Assembly: GCA_023052935.1 (NCBI GenBank)
Contig: CM041294.1
Coordinates: forward strand, 22,840,635-22,904,634
Reading direction: 5' to 3'
Length of the DNA stretch: 64,000 bases
DNA from: Piezodorus guildinii
Taxonomy: Eukaryota > Arthropoda > Insecta > Hemiptera > Pentatomidae
Part shown: piece by piece, positions 25,311 through 39,600 of the stretch
How positions within the stretch are numbered: position 1 is the first letter of the stretch
Layout of the letters: the number at the start of each line of letters is the position of its first letter
Made by a program: the position numbers and the translations under genes
The notes under the pieces: model-generated
The model's input: only the letters and a program-made list of their open reading frames with translations
What the model was told of the DNA's origin: nothing
Databases searched by the model: none

Positions 25311-28300
25311 CTTCATAATATTTTTTACCTTGTGGCCAATTTTATTAACCAACATAATAACAATAGCAAAAGCTTAATAAAAAACATGTTTGATTTGACT
25401 ATGAGCATGTTTTTACAGACTGAAATTAGGCATTTCCCACTTGTATTTCTTAAAATTATTATGACATAGTTTTCCGTGTAATATTCATGTTATTCAATTC
25501 ATTCTATTATTTTGTATTATTATTAACATTTAATTTAAACATAGGAAAATTTACATAAACAAAAAAGATTGCTCCAGAACAAAAAAGTAGATTGGCTAAT
25601 CTTGCGCCACAAAGTTTATATTATCCTGAATATATTAGTTATCATGTATAATACCTGATATTTTTGAGTAATTTTCGAAAGAGGTTAACATATTTTATGG
25701 ATTGCAACTTTCTTCTGTATGTTTTTGTATTTGTAAATTTTGAATGATGTGACTGATCAGTCGCTTGGAAATGATACAGTGTAGGTCTTGTTTTAATTGC
25801 TATAAACGTTGGGAGGAGACAAAAAAAAAGAAATCCTATATGATATGCTTATAAAAATCTACGTGGTTGCGTATAGAGAGAGAGAGATCACAACTGTGAG
25901 GTTTATGGAGAAAAAAGTGCCAAAAATCATACCTTTACTTTAGTACCTTGCATCTCTATTGTTTTCTTTTGTGATTCTGATGAAATAAACTGCAAGCATG
26001 AAATGAATAAAACACAAAAAATATTTATATAAATTATTAGATTATGGTTTATTAATCCCCGCTCACCAAAAAAAGAAAAAAAGTATTGATTCTAAAATCC
26101 AGTATATTTTTTACCAAACTTAGTAAGTGAAATTATTATTTATCATTAAAATTATTTTATTATTACCTATCCTTTGATCATCTTTTTGAAATGAAAAAGC
26201 AGATAAAAATAAAATTGTATGATTATATAGTTTTAAAATAATAGGGAAATAGTCTCAGAGAAAACTAGATGGATTTGTATTGGAGATAAGTTATATTAAC
26301 ATACCAATAAAAGTTTGAAGCAAGATTGATTTGGTATTTTTATAGAGATTATATTTGCATAAATATTTATGCCAATGTGGCACCATACAAGAATCTTTTT
26401 TAACTTTTTGCAATTGTAGCTGAACACATTTCACAGATTTTATAAATTGATATTATTTACATGGTAAGGGTTTGTAGGATACAAATGATAAAAGAGGTGT
26501 TCAATATTTCCATATAATCTGTGGCTGCCTGTATAAATTTGACTGTAAAATTATTAGTTTTTGCTGAAAATTACTTGAGAATGTTCTGTACAATTTTTAT
26601 TTACATACATGGTTTTGATTGTTTGTTTTTTTAATTTGCAGTGCCCTACCTCTTGGTCCAGAGAGAGTCTTACTTAGAGGAGCTATGTTGAGGAACACAA
26701 GTTGGGTGTTTGGTGTCGTCATTTATACAGGTCATGAAACCAAATTATTGATGAACTCCACGCGTGCTCCGTTGAAAAGGTCGACTGTCGATCGCATAAC
26801 TAACCATCAAGTTCTTATGCTATTCTTTTTATTGGTTCTTCTCTGTCTTATTTCGGCTTTGTGTAATGAACTCTGGACAAGACAGCATTCGCATAAACAT
26901 TGGTACATCGCACTATCTGGTATATACTTGATATTTCATTATTTACATTGCAATGAGAAAATTAATATAATTTTATTTATAAAAATGTAACATTCAAACT
27001 AAAAGTAATGTAATAAAGTAATTTTCATTTTCAGCTGCTGTTGGAAAGAATTTCGCTTACAATTTATTGACATTTATTATTCTTTATAATAATCTCATCC
27101 CTATCTCTTTACAAGTAACTTTAGAAGTTGTTAGATTTGTACAGGTGAGTTAAGTAAAATCTCTGATAAAATGTTTAATTATCAATCAGTGCGAAAAATA
27201 ATCAGATTATAATATATATTATTTCAAAGCTATTGACTAATAATACTGTGTATATACTGACTTATATTGTGGACATTGCTAAACTTTTGAAACATATATA
27301 GTTAAACTCATAAGGTCAAATAACATAAAGTTCCCGAGGATTGTCTTTTTATGGCAACCTATTTCTGTAGCAAATTTAATACTTTGTTTGCTATTGATAT
27401 TATTTCATATTATATCTAGTGGGTAGAGCGCGTCTACTGTGCTGCGGGTCCTGGGTTCGAATCCCGGTTGTGGTGGAATATTATTTATTCTGTTATTACA
27501 ACCAGGGGGCAATCCTGGGGTATGGAGACCCTCCTGGGGCACACCCAGCCTCAAACAAGTGGGTACCCAAAAATGAGGGGAAAAACTGGGGGCTGAGCGT
27601 GATCTTGGCCGAATCACCTCATTGCACGGCCGTTGGTCTAGAAACAGTACGAATCTCTACAAGTACTGAGCCCAAAACTCTTCATGGGTTGTATTGAGGG
27701 TGTATAGTCGACTGTAGAAACTATTATAGGTGGAATAGTCAGGAATCAGTCATTTTTGAAAAGTTTTTAATTTTACCAACGTTTCGGCTCAAGCTTGTGA
27801 GCCATCATCAGGGCTACAAACATCAGAACAAAAGAGATACATATTAATATGATAATGAAAATTTTCTTCTGAATGTAGTGACAATGATAACATTTGAAAT
27901 AAAACAGAAAATATACCAACATACTTAAATATTATAGATACAAATAATGATAATATGATGCATAATCTGATGATGATAAGCATAACAAATTTTACAGAAC
28001 TTTAGACTTTAATATAAAAGTAAACAAAAAAAACATATATATATAAACGTACCATTACTGAGCCATGTCCAAGCATTTGAGATAGTTTTTGGTCTCGCCT
28101 ATGTAATATGAATTGCAATTTGGGGAAGAGCAGGGAATACGATAAACTAAATTTGATTTTTGTAGGAAAGGGATGGGATCTTTTAGTTTTGAATATAGAT
28201 TCTTTAATTTGTTACCATGTTTTAAAACTAAGCGGAGATGGGGAAAGCTAGAGGATAAGACTTTTTTAATTTTTTGAGATAGAGATGGGATGTATGGAAT

Positions 28301-31300
28301 GATCTGTACTGGGGAACTATGGCGGTTTGTGGAGAGTGTGCGGGGATGGAGTGAGGGTTTGAAGAAGTTTTAATGAGGTTCTTGATTAATTGGTCAGGAA
28401 AATTATTAGATTTTAGGATTTTTGTTAGTCGGGTTAAATTATCTTGGTGAAATTTTGTATCGGAAAGTGTTAAGGAACGGTGTATGAGGTTTTTGGCTAC
28501 ACTGATTTTCTGGTGATGTGGGTGTAAGGAAAAATAATTAGGAGACGGCCAGAATAAGTAGGTTTGGTGTACCAGTTAGTGGATAGTGAATTATCGGAAT
28601 TTCTTATGATAAGGAGGTCGAGGAACGGAAGTGAGTTATTGTTTTCTATTTCAATGGTAAATTGGAGTCGAGGATGGTATGAGTTGAAAGAAGTCAAGAT
28701 ATTAGGGATGGCTTTGGGGTTGAGGATCAGGAAAAGGTCATCAACATATTTTTTAATGAAAAAAATATCTGCGGAAAAGTTAGGTATAACGGTGTCAAGA
28801 AGGTGATTGAGGACGATGTTGGAGAGATCAGGAGCAAGACAGTTTCCCATGGCTAAACCCGAAATTTGTTTATAAAATTTCTCTTGGAAACATAGGTAGC
28901 CAGAGTTACAGCACAGAGAGAGGGATTCAAGGTATGAGGATTGGTTGAGGGAGGTATGTGGTTCTAAGGTCAGCCAATTTTCATCGATTATTTTAAGAGC
29001 ACGGTCAGTAGGGATGTTGGTAAAAAGGTTTACAGCATCTAGGGAGGCTAAAAAAGGCTAAAGTTTGTAGCCCTGATGATGGCTCACAAGCTTGAGCCGA
29101 AACGTTGGCAAAATTAAAAACTTTTCATGGGTTGTAGTGATACAGGTATTTTTTTTTTTTTTTTTAATATATATTATATACATATTATATTATTTCAAAG
29201 CTATTGACAAATAATACTGTGTATGTACTGACTTATATTGTGGACATTGCTAAACTTTTGAAATATACACTCACTCAAAAAAGTTCCCATACACCCAAAT
29301 GTAATGTGATGGGTCAGAGAATATGGCCCTTTCCCTAAAATTGTTGGGTATATTTATAAACTCTCTAGCGAATTGCAGCTGCCTCTTCTTTTTAATCTTA
29401 CTGATGAAGGGCTTTCTTCTTGCGGCTCAACCAGTGTATCCTTTCCTTCTTAAAATATTTCTGGGTGGACTTGAATCCCATACTCCCTCTTTATTCTGAT
29501 GACCATTGGGGTTGCGGTAGTGTGAGGATTTGCATGGACAACAGCAAGGATGGCTCGCCTGTGGTGATTCTGAAGTTTCCTAGGCCTTCCAGCACTATCC
29601 TCTAGAGATTTGAACCCTCTATGTCTTTTTAGTATATTCTGTACAGTAGCATGTGCCTCATTCAATAGATGTGCAATTTTTCTCAGAGATAAGCCCTGCA
29701 TTTGGTAACAAACCATAAGCTCTCTCAAATCGCGAGAAACGCACATATTAAAAATAAATCAGTTCCCAGGCACAAGTAAAGCTTATACTGAACTTTGAGT
29801 TGAGTATAGAGATAAGATTTATACTGATAACACTGGAAAGATGGTCATATTACTACAAATAGGATTACTATTGAAAGTGTATGGAAACATTTTTGACCTA
29901 TCATTAAGAAATGACATTCTGCCTCCTTTGATATTAATTTTGAAACGAAAATAAATGAATCTATTTTGTTATCTAATATTAGTATTAATTATTTATACAT
30001 TAGAAAATTGTTAAGTGGAAAATAAATAGCCCTGCAAATTAATTCCATGCTGCATGGAATCTTTTTTGAGTGAGTGTATGTAGTTTGACCAATAAGGTCA
30101 AATAACATTAAGTTCATGAGGTTTGTCATTAGATGGCAACCTATTTCTGTAGCAAAATTAATGCTTTTTTGCTATTCATTATATAAAATAGTTCGGAATG
30201 AAAATCTATTTTTCATTCCAAACTATTTTAAATAGTGGGAATTTGCCAACTGGCTGAACTAAGAGATTAACATATTATGAGTAAATCTTAATGCTATAGA
30301 TCCAAACAGATATTTGTACTTTCAACTGAAATTTTGTATATTGCTCTTTTGAATGTTGATCTAGTTTCATTTTTTATTAAATTAATTAGAGGATTTCATC
30401 ATCGAAGTTGGATATCAAGGTGATATAAATCTAAACTTTGTTTGTGATAAGATTTTTTGATGAGCCTCTTCATCCCATCAGTACAATGGCAAGGAAGTTT
30501 AAGTTTAAATGTGTTTTCAACGCATAGAAAAATAAGTTAATTGAGGATGCAGTCTGTGAAGAGGAGCCAGTTTACCAACAATGTTTATCTTAATTGTTAT
30601 TATAATAAAAGGCTTACCAAACCCGAAGGTTCTATGCCGATACCACCAAACTTCGCCTGCACAGACTCGTCCAATGTTCGCTGGTCAAGCCCAAGCCCCT
30701 AATCAGTCTTAATGCAATCCTCCCATCGACGCTTCGTCCTACCAGTCGGTTCAGCGAATACCAACTTTCTCAGAATCCGTTCCTCACCGAACCCAACAAC
30801 TTTACGCGCCCATTTGAGTTTCCCATCTATCAACTCAATTGTATTCACAGGGTACAAACTCCGCAATTCCGCGTTGTGCAACCTTCTAAACTCCCCAGTG
30901 CCCTCATCTCTCTTCGGACCAAATATTTTACACAGTACCTTATTTTCGAAAACCTTAAGCCGTTGTTCATCCTTCAAAGTAAGCGGCCACGTTCCACATC
31001 CGTAAAGAACCGTCAGAAGAATAATAGTTTTATAAATTCTAACCTTTAAGTTTTTAGACAGAAGCCGCAAACTAAGTAATTTAGCAACTGAATAATAACA
31101 CGCATTTCCCACCTTTAACCGGGACTTTATTTCTTCCTGGATTTCATTTTTCTTTGTTTTTTTATTTATTTAACGTCACTTTATGCTACTATGGCTAATC
31201 GGACGATGCTACAGTGGGAGTCCTAAATTTTGCCTATCCAGGGTTTATTAGATAGGGATCTTTAACGAGTACCTGACATCGCCCAGGCTCGGGACCACCT

Positions 31301-34300
31301 TTTAACGTCCCATCCGAAGGACGGCGTAACTAAGGATTTTTTACTCCCATTAAAAAATCCTAGAACCACCTGCGGGTTTGAACCCGTGACCATTTGCTTA
31401 GGAGGCTGTTACGCTAACCACCCAGCTACAAGTGATCCCGGATTTCATTTTTTCTTGTTATCATTGAACCTAAATACTTGAATTTCTCTACGTGTTCAAA
31501 AGTATGCCCTGAAATATTAGTATCATCAAGATCGCCACCATGTTGCTACTGATCATATATTTCGTCTTATCGGTATTTAATTCGAGACCTATTTGTTTAC
31601 CGGTTTTTATTAACACACTTGTATTTAGTTGTATGGCTTCCGTGTCTTCACCTAGCAGTACCAAATCATCGGCATACACCAAAACCGGAATCTTGTCACC
31701 CATATTTAAGCCTTTCTCAGTTCACATCACCTTTTCTATGACATATTCTAAAGCTATATTAAACAAAACAGGTGAAAGGGAGTCACCCAGTTTCAAACCG
31801 GATCGCACTTCAAATCTCTCGGAATAATTTTGACTGATTCTAACTTTATGAAATGTTTCCGACAAACACATCTCTACTAGGTTTACTAACTTTCTAGGTA
31901 TTCCCTGTTCAATCATGATGTTATATAGCTTCTGAGGGTCTACAGAATCATAAGCCTTTTTAAAATTGATATAGAGTTGATAGACTACACCGTTGTATTC
32001 CAGCTTCTTCTCTAATATTTGATGTAAGGAAAATATTTGATCAATAGTCGAGTGATTTCGGCTAGTTAGTATTGACGAGAATATTTTATAGCATACTGGG
32101 AGAAGAGAGATCCCACGAAAGTTGTTACAATCCGTCCTCGGTCCTTTTTTGTGGATCGGAATAAGTATTGATTCTTTCCATTCTTCGGGCAATTTTTCAT
32201 TTTCCCAGATTCTTAATTGTTATTAGCTTTCTTAAAACTTTTTTCTATTTTATATTATACTGATGGTGATATTTCTTTCTTTATTTGTTATATGTTTTTA
32301 TTCATAGGCAATATTTATAAATATGGACGTAGATATGTATCATGAAGAATCAGACACACCTGCAATGGCTAGAACTTCAAATCTGAATGAAGAATTGGGA
32401 ATGGTAAGTGTCATAATTTATAAACAGTTTATTACTGAATGGTATATCAAGGTTTACTAATATGCCATTTATTCATTTTTAGGTTAAATATATATTTTCT
32501 GATAAAACTGGAACCCTTACACGAAATGTAATGGAATTTAAAAAATGTTCAGCTGCAGGAAAACTTTTTGAAGCACCTGTTGATTTAGATGTTTATGATA
32601 TCCCAATGATAAAGGTATTATTTCATGTGAATCCATTCTAATTCCCAAAAGCTCTGGGAAAAAAACAATTATGTCACCTGAAACACACACAAACCAAACA
32701 AGTCACTTTACCTTTTTCCCAGATAGTAAATTTAGTGGTAATAGTAGCTCTTTTATTGCTCTTCTATTTTAATTATTGGATGGATCCGTAAGTTTTTTCG
32801 GTTCTTGAAGGATGACATTTAAAAAAAAAAAATTATACAATTTATAAATTTTATTAATAATGTATATTGTCTCAGTTTTTATAAATGAACTCTTGCTATC
32901 TTTCCAACAACTTCATTATTCTGCTCTCGTTAAGTATCTGGTGCTTGAAAGCATAAAACAGGTTGAAATATGTTTTCACATCTCTCTCATTAGCAAATGA
33001 TTTTTTTGCTTTAAAATTGAAAGTTTTAAATGGAGTAGAATAAGTGTTAGTTGGATAGATAGAAAGATCTCGATAATACAGTGGGTTTTATAAAACATCC
33101 CAGCCAGTTGAACTAACTTTTTGTGTGATGGCGAGTATTGTCTGATTTGGTCATGTTGGAATACATAACCTACTTTTCTGTTGTGATGCTTGGTTCAATT
33201 TCATTAGCTGCATGCAGTGAATCTTCAAATCAGTCATTTTTCTCAGTGGAAGCAGTGTGTTAAAGACCATGCCGTAATAATGCCATCTTATGTAGAGCAG
33301 AATCTACTTTAAATGTTTTCGGGTGGCACTAGGCAGCTCATCAGCAGTTGCCCACGATCTTCTGGCCACTACATTGTTGTAGAGATCCACTTTTTGCCAC
33401 CCATCACTTTTTGTTTGAGAAATGAGTCCCTTCCGTGCCAGTTCTGAAGAGTTGCAGAATGATATTCATTTGGCCAAGTCATAAGCATATCAGTCTGTGT
33501 ACAACCCAATCGTTGAAGTAAGACAAGAAGCTAAACTGTTTTGAATCCCTTTGAATGGTTCCAAAACAAATTTCCAATTTCTGATACCTTGTTAGATTAG
33601 AGTCATGATATCATTTGAATCAATCTCTGTGCCAACTGCTGCGGGGTGTATATTCAAGACTCATATCTCGAAAAGCAAACTTGGCAAACTATATTTGAAA
33701 AGTATACGAGGTGTGTTCAAAAAGTAAGGTGACTTTTCAAATTTCAGGGGCAACGTACTTTCGATTATCGATTTTTTTGTTTTGTTATGTTGGCACACTC
33801 TTCCCGAACATCTGTACCAAGTTTCAAGTGTATAGAATTTTTTGTTTGGTTGTGAGAGGCGTAAAGGTTAGCAATAATAAAGTGTTTTGCGTGCTTGGCG
33901 ATTTTTTGCTACCGAAAAATATGGATCAAAGGATTTGCATCAAATTTTGTGTAAAAAATAAAATAAAGTGCTCCGAAACACTTGAAATGTTGACAGTGGC
34001 AAACGGTGAAACTGTTTTGAGTAAAAAGAATGTTTACAAGTGGTACAAACTCTTCCAAGATGGCCGGGAAGATGCTAATGACGAGCCTTGCTCTGGACAC
34101 CCAAGCACATCAATAACTGATGAAAACGTTCAAGCAGTGAAGAAAATTGTTTGGGAAAATCGTCGAATCACTATCAGAGAAGTTGCTGAGATTGTCGGTA
34201 TATAGCTTGGCTCATGCCATGAACTTTTTTTTAACGTTTTGGGCATGAGAGGTGTGTCAGCAAAGTTTGTTCCAAAATTGCTAAATTTTTGGCCAAATTT

Positions 34301-36604
34301 TTTTGCCAAAAACAACACCACAATCATGCCTCAGCCACCATATTCACTGGATTTGGCTCCATGTGACTTTTTCTTGTTCCCAAAACTAAAGAGACCTATG
34401 AAAGGACGGAGATTTGCAACGATTGAGGAGATAAAAACTACATCGCTGGAAGAGCTCAATGCTATTCCGAAAAGTGCTTTGAGGATTGGAAAAACCGTTG
34501 GTATAAGTGTATTGTATCTGAGGGGGATTACTTTGAAGGGGGCAACATAAATATTGATAAGTAAATAAATATTTTTTCTTAAAAATACAAAGTCACCTTA
34601 TTTTTTGAACACACCTCGTATTCTGTTAAAGCATTGTACCTGTATATCTCACATATCTTTTGGTGGGCCTCTGAAAATCGCTTTTCAGTAAAAAATTATT
34701 TAAACTCCATTTAAAATAGCAAAATATGTCAAAAATTCATCATTCGACACATTCACTGCACTGAATCCTAAACAAAACTAATGCCAATGTAACTAAACAA
34801 CAGAAGAGGGGATTTTCTACTACCAATAGCTATAATAATTTTTAGGTAAGACAAAAAGAACGAGATATTTAAAAACAATTCATACTACTAACAAAACCCT
34901 AACAAACTTATTGATCTACCCATTACTTCAATGAGTATTGAATTTTTGTTAATCATTGCATATTTATAAATTATACTTGTTTTTCATTTGATTTCATTCA
35001 TGTACATATTATTTTCAAGGCTTTAAAAGAAGGTGATGAGAATTCGGAGATTATTCGGGAATTCCTTATTCTTATGTCAATTTGTCATACTGTGATACCT
35101 GAGAAAACTCAATTTGATGAAGTTATTTATCATGCATCATCACCTGGTAAGGAATGTTAGAGATTTAATATATCAGAAGTGTTCAAAGAAATATTTTCTT
35201 ATATATAAAAGTCATTCAGAAATTCACTTTATGTACAAGTTTTTTATAGATGAAAGAGCACTTCTTCAAGGTGCAAGGAGCCTTGGATTCGTTTTTGATA
35301 CCAGAACTCCAAACTCAGTTGAAGTAGAGATGCTCGGTGTTCGTGAAAAATATGAAATACTCAATGTCATCGAATTCACAAGTGCTCGAAAAAGGATGTC
35401 CATCATATCCAGAACCCCGACTGGAAAAATTATTTTGTATTGTAAAGTAAGTTATATTATATTTTACAATGAACTATCTATTTAATGTGTTTTTAATAAT
35501 TTATGGGTAATTAATACAATAAGTTAACAAACATTAAGTTTGTAATTTAAAGAAGCAAATTATTGAATTATATTTTTTTAAATACAAAAAATATTAATAG
35601 TTAAAAATACAACTGTTTAGCCTAAATCTGTCATTTGTGCATAATCTAGTTAATTTTTTCTGTGTATCGAAATAGAGGTGTTGTTTTTCATGTATTTTTT
35701 TAAACACCTCAATCATTATTCATGAAGAAGAAAGCTGTCATGACCTAAGTTATATGGGATACGACATACAATTTTATGTATAAAATAAGGGTGAATAAAG
35801 ATACAATTGGACATATAAAATGAATTAGGTTTGTGTTAAGTGTTCAGAATAATCCTGAAGGTGGCAGAGTATTTATGAAAACAATGCTAATAATGCAACA
35901 ATTATTAATTAAATAAATAGTTGTTTAAAAGTATTATTATTTATGAGTGAACAGTGTGGTCTAGTGGATAGAGCACTATTCTACCATCCTCGGGGTCCTG
36001 GGTTCAAATCCCAGCTTTGACAGAATATTTATTCTGTTATTTTAGCCAGGGTATGGAGACCCTCTTGGGGCAGACTCTACCTCTATAAAGTGGGTACCCA
36101 AAAATGGGAAAAAACCTGACGGCTGATTGTGATCTCGCCCTAATCACCTCATTTGTTGGCAGAACGAAACTATGTGTACTAAGCCCAAGACCCTTCATGG
36201 GTTGTACAGGTACAGGTTTAAATAATTATTCATATTTAATTATTATTTTTTCAGGGTGCTGATTCTGTGATTTATGAACGTTTATCGAAGGATGGACAAA
36301 AATATAAAGAGGAAACGCTACAACACTTAGAAGAGTTTGCCACCGCTGGTTTAAGAACATTATGTTTTGCAATGGCAGAAATTTCACAAGCTGATTATGA
36401 GGTATTGATAAAAGTCTGTACTGTTTAGTTTCTTTTATGAAGATGTTTCATATATTTCCTCTCAGAAACATTGAAACGGACTCTCTTTTTTTCACTGGTA
36501 TCCTTAACAAAATTGTCCTTATCGTAATATCTGTCCCTAAATATGTATTATTCCAATCCTTCAAAGCCAAAATATTATATATAAATTATAGATATATCTA
36601 TATA

Positions 36605-36669
<65 letters not shown>

Positions 36670-39600
36670 TTCATCAATCTTCACTCCTTTGTTTATCTCT
36701 TCACTATTAGATCTACTACTAGAAGCTACTGACTTGTTGGTATATCCCTCTGATTAAACTCTTTTCTTTATCAATCCTAACTTCCTTGTTTTAGAATCCT
36801 ATACCCATCTCCATTCACAAAGCTTCTTTCCTATTCTCTTTATTTCTCCATCTCCAGAATGATCAACCTTACACATGTATTTAAAGAAGGAATAAATATG
36901 CAAGTTTAATCAAATTATATGTTTTTATGTGTGCACTTTTTTAAATGTTTATTTTATCCTCTCCAACTTGTACTAAATTTTAGTAGCTAACTTAATGAAA
37001 ATTAAACTTCTAAAGAATAAATTATAAATACCCTTATTCAGTTAACTTAAATGAATTTGAGTTGCTTAAATTATTTGTTATACAACTATAACTAAATTAT
37101 TTTTTCAGGACTGGCAAAAGATTTACCACTCAGCTTCCACATCTATGATAAATCGGGAAATGAAAGTAGAAGAAGCTGCCAATTTGATTGAAAAGGATTT
37201 GACTCTTCTTGGAGCAACGGCAGTTGAGGATAGGCTTCAGGATAAGGTAGAATAATATAATATAATTTGTGCAGTTACCTTTGATAATAGTATTAATAAG
37301 ACAATGGTGTAGTCCATCAACTTTGTGTTGATTTCAAAACAGCTTATGATTCCATATACTGTCAGAAGCTGTATAACACCATCATTGAACAGGGAATATC
37401 TAGAAAGTTTTTGAACCTTCTCCCGATGTGCTTGTCCGAAACATTCAATAAAGTTAGAATCGATCATAATTACTCTGAGAAGTTTGAGGTACAATCGGGT
37501 TTGAAAAAACGTGACTCCCTTTCAGCTCTTTTATTTAATTTAGCTTTAGAATATGTAATAGAAAAGATGAAATGTTTAAATCTGGATGGTAAAATTCTGG
37601 GTTAAGGGTATGCCGATGATTTGGTCCTACTTGGTGAAGACGAGGGAACTATAGAACTAAATTCAAGTACGTCGATGAAAAAGCATTGAAGGATATTGTT
37701 ATGGCAGGACATATGTTTGAACATGTCAAGAAATTTAATTTTATATTTTTTTTTTTTTCTTCAGTGGCGCAATAGGCCATGCAGGCCTTGGGCCTCGCCG
37801 TGTAATCTGGGAGATTACACTCGCGTTTCTCGATGCAATTTGTAGGGTATGGTCATCTCTCCCTACACCTAATTTTGTGAGTGGCCACCATTTGGCTGAC
37901 GGGTCTCACATACCCGGGGGAGAGGCTTTGAGTGAATCCCCATTAAATTACATCCTAATAAAAGCCCTGCACGGGACTGAGATTCGAACTCACAACTTTA
38001 GCATGAGAGACTAGCGTGCTAGCCACTCAGCAACGGGCTCCCCTTTAATAACTATAAAAAACGAAATACAGGAGGAAGTAAAATGGTGGTTAAAGCAGAA
38101 AATGTGTGTTGTTATTCAGTTGCTAAATGACTTAGCTTCTGGTTTCTATAAAAAAATTTAAGGTTAGAATTTATAAAACTATTATTCTCCTGATGGTTCT
38201 ATACATCTGTGAAACGTGGGAACTAACTTTAAACAATCAAAATGGTCTTAAGGTTTTCGAGAATAAGGTTCTATGTAAAATATTTAGTCCAAAGAGAGAT
38301 GAGGCCACTGGGGAATTCAGAAGGTTACACAATGGGTAACTTTTGCGTTCACTTAGACTATTGTTATGATTAATTAACATTATGAAAGTATGGTTAATGA
38401 CAATTTAAGTCAAGTTTAAAAATATATTTTATCTTTATCTGGTTTTGTGCATTGTTGGGGGAAAGCTTTTATATATACAAATTATTGTATACCATGTACA
38501 TTTAAAATAATTTTGAAGTAAACATTCTATGTTTTAGGTTCCTGAAACGATTTCAGCTTTATCAAAGGCTGGAATAAATATATGGGTCCTTACTGGTGAC
38601 AAACAAGAAACTGCTATTAATATTGGTTATTCTACAAAGCTCATTGTTCAAGGGATGCCTCTTATAGTTATTAATGAGTCTTCCTTGGATGTTAGTCTTA
38701 CTTTTATTTAAATCATAAGTATTTGTTGTTGAAAGATCTTATTAGCTTTTAATTCTTTACAATTTTCTATACTTTACTATTTGATAGATTTCTTTAGAAT
38801 AACACATAGTACTTTTCTGTAATGGATGGCCACGGGTCGTGCAGATTTTTCAGTTGAGAAGGGTTATAAAGTGATTATTAAAATATTAATACTTATATCC
38901 ATTTATAAAAACAGTTTTATTACATTACAAATTCATGTTGTGAAATTGTTAACCTGTATGGAATTATAGCTACCTATAGATTGCCCTGAGTTTATCTAGA
39001 TTTCACACTGGTCATCCTTAAGGAAAGGTTTCACTTGAATATAGAAATGTTTATAGATAATGCTGTATTTAGTTAATAGTTGGAAAACAATTTTAAGGCC
39101 TAAAGATCTCAATGTTTAAAAAATAAAATAAATAAACATAATGATGTTTCAACAACGATAAAGTCATTTCCAATTATGAATTAATATTTTTCATACTGCA
39201 TGCTAATTCTTGGTTCTTGAGTAACATTTTTATAATCTATTATTGTAGAATGCCATTATCAAACATTTATTGTAAAATATATTCTGTAACCAAAGTAATT
39301 TGGTTTATCATTCCTACTAAGTTATCTTTATTTTGTTGCATAGTACACGAAAAAAAAAAGAAATTATATAATGTTTTATTGCTTTCAGGCAGTGCGTGAA
39401 ACAGTATTGTTAAATCTAAATAATATTGATGCTAGTGGTCATTATGCATTGGTCATTGATGGTCAAGCATTAAGGTATGCGCTTACCCCTGATGTGAAAT
39501 CAGATTTCCTTCAGTTATGTATAGCCTGCAAATCAGTCATCTGCTGTAGAGTATCTCCTATGCAGAAAGCAGAAGTAAGAAGTTAATTGTTTTCTAATCA

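Noticed and set aside
28564..28806. 80-residue + strand protein
   Set aside because: It is antisense to the Penelope-like reverse transcriptase.
31380..31438. tRNA gene on the minus strand
   Set aside because: This is the head of SINE-B, with target-site duplications and further copies; no complete cloverleaf with acceptor stem is visible.
38691..38711. Read-through of exon 14 to a stop at 38,709
   Set aside because: It would truncate the P domain before GDGAND. Using the gttagt donor restores the conserved continuation in exon 15.
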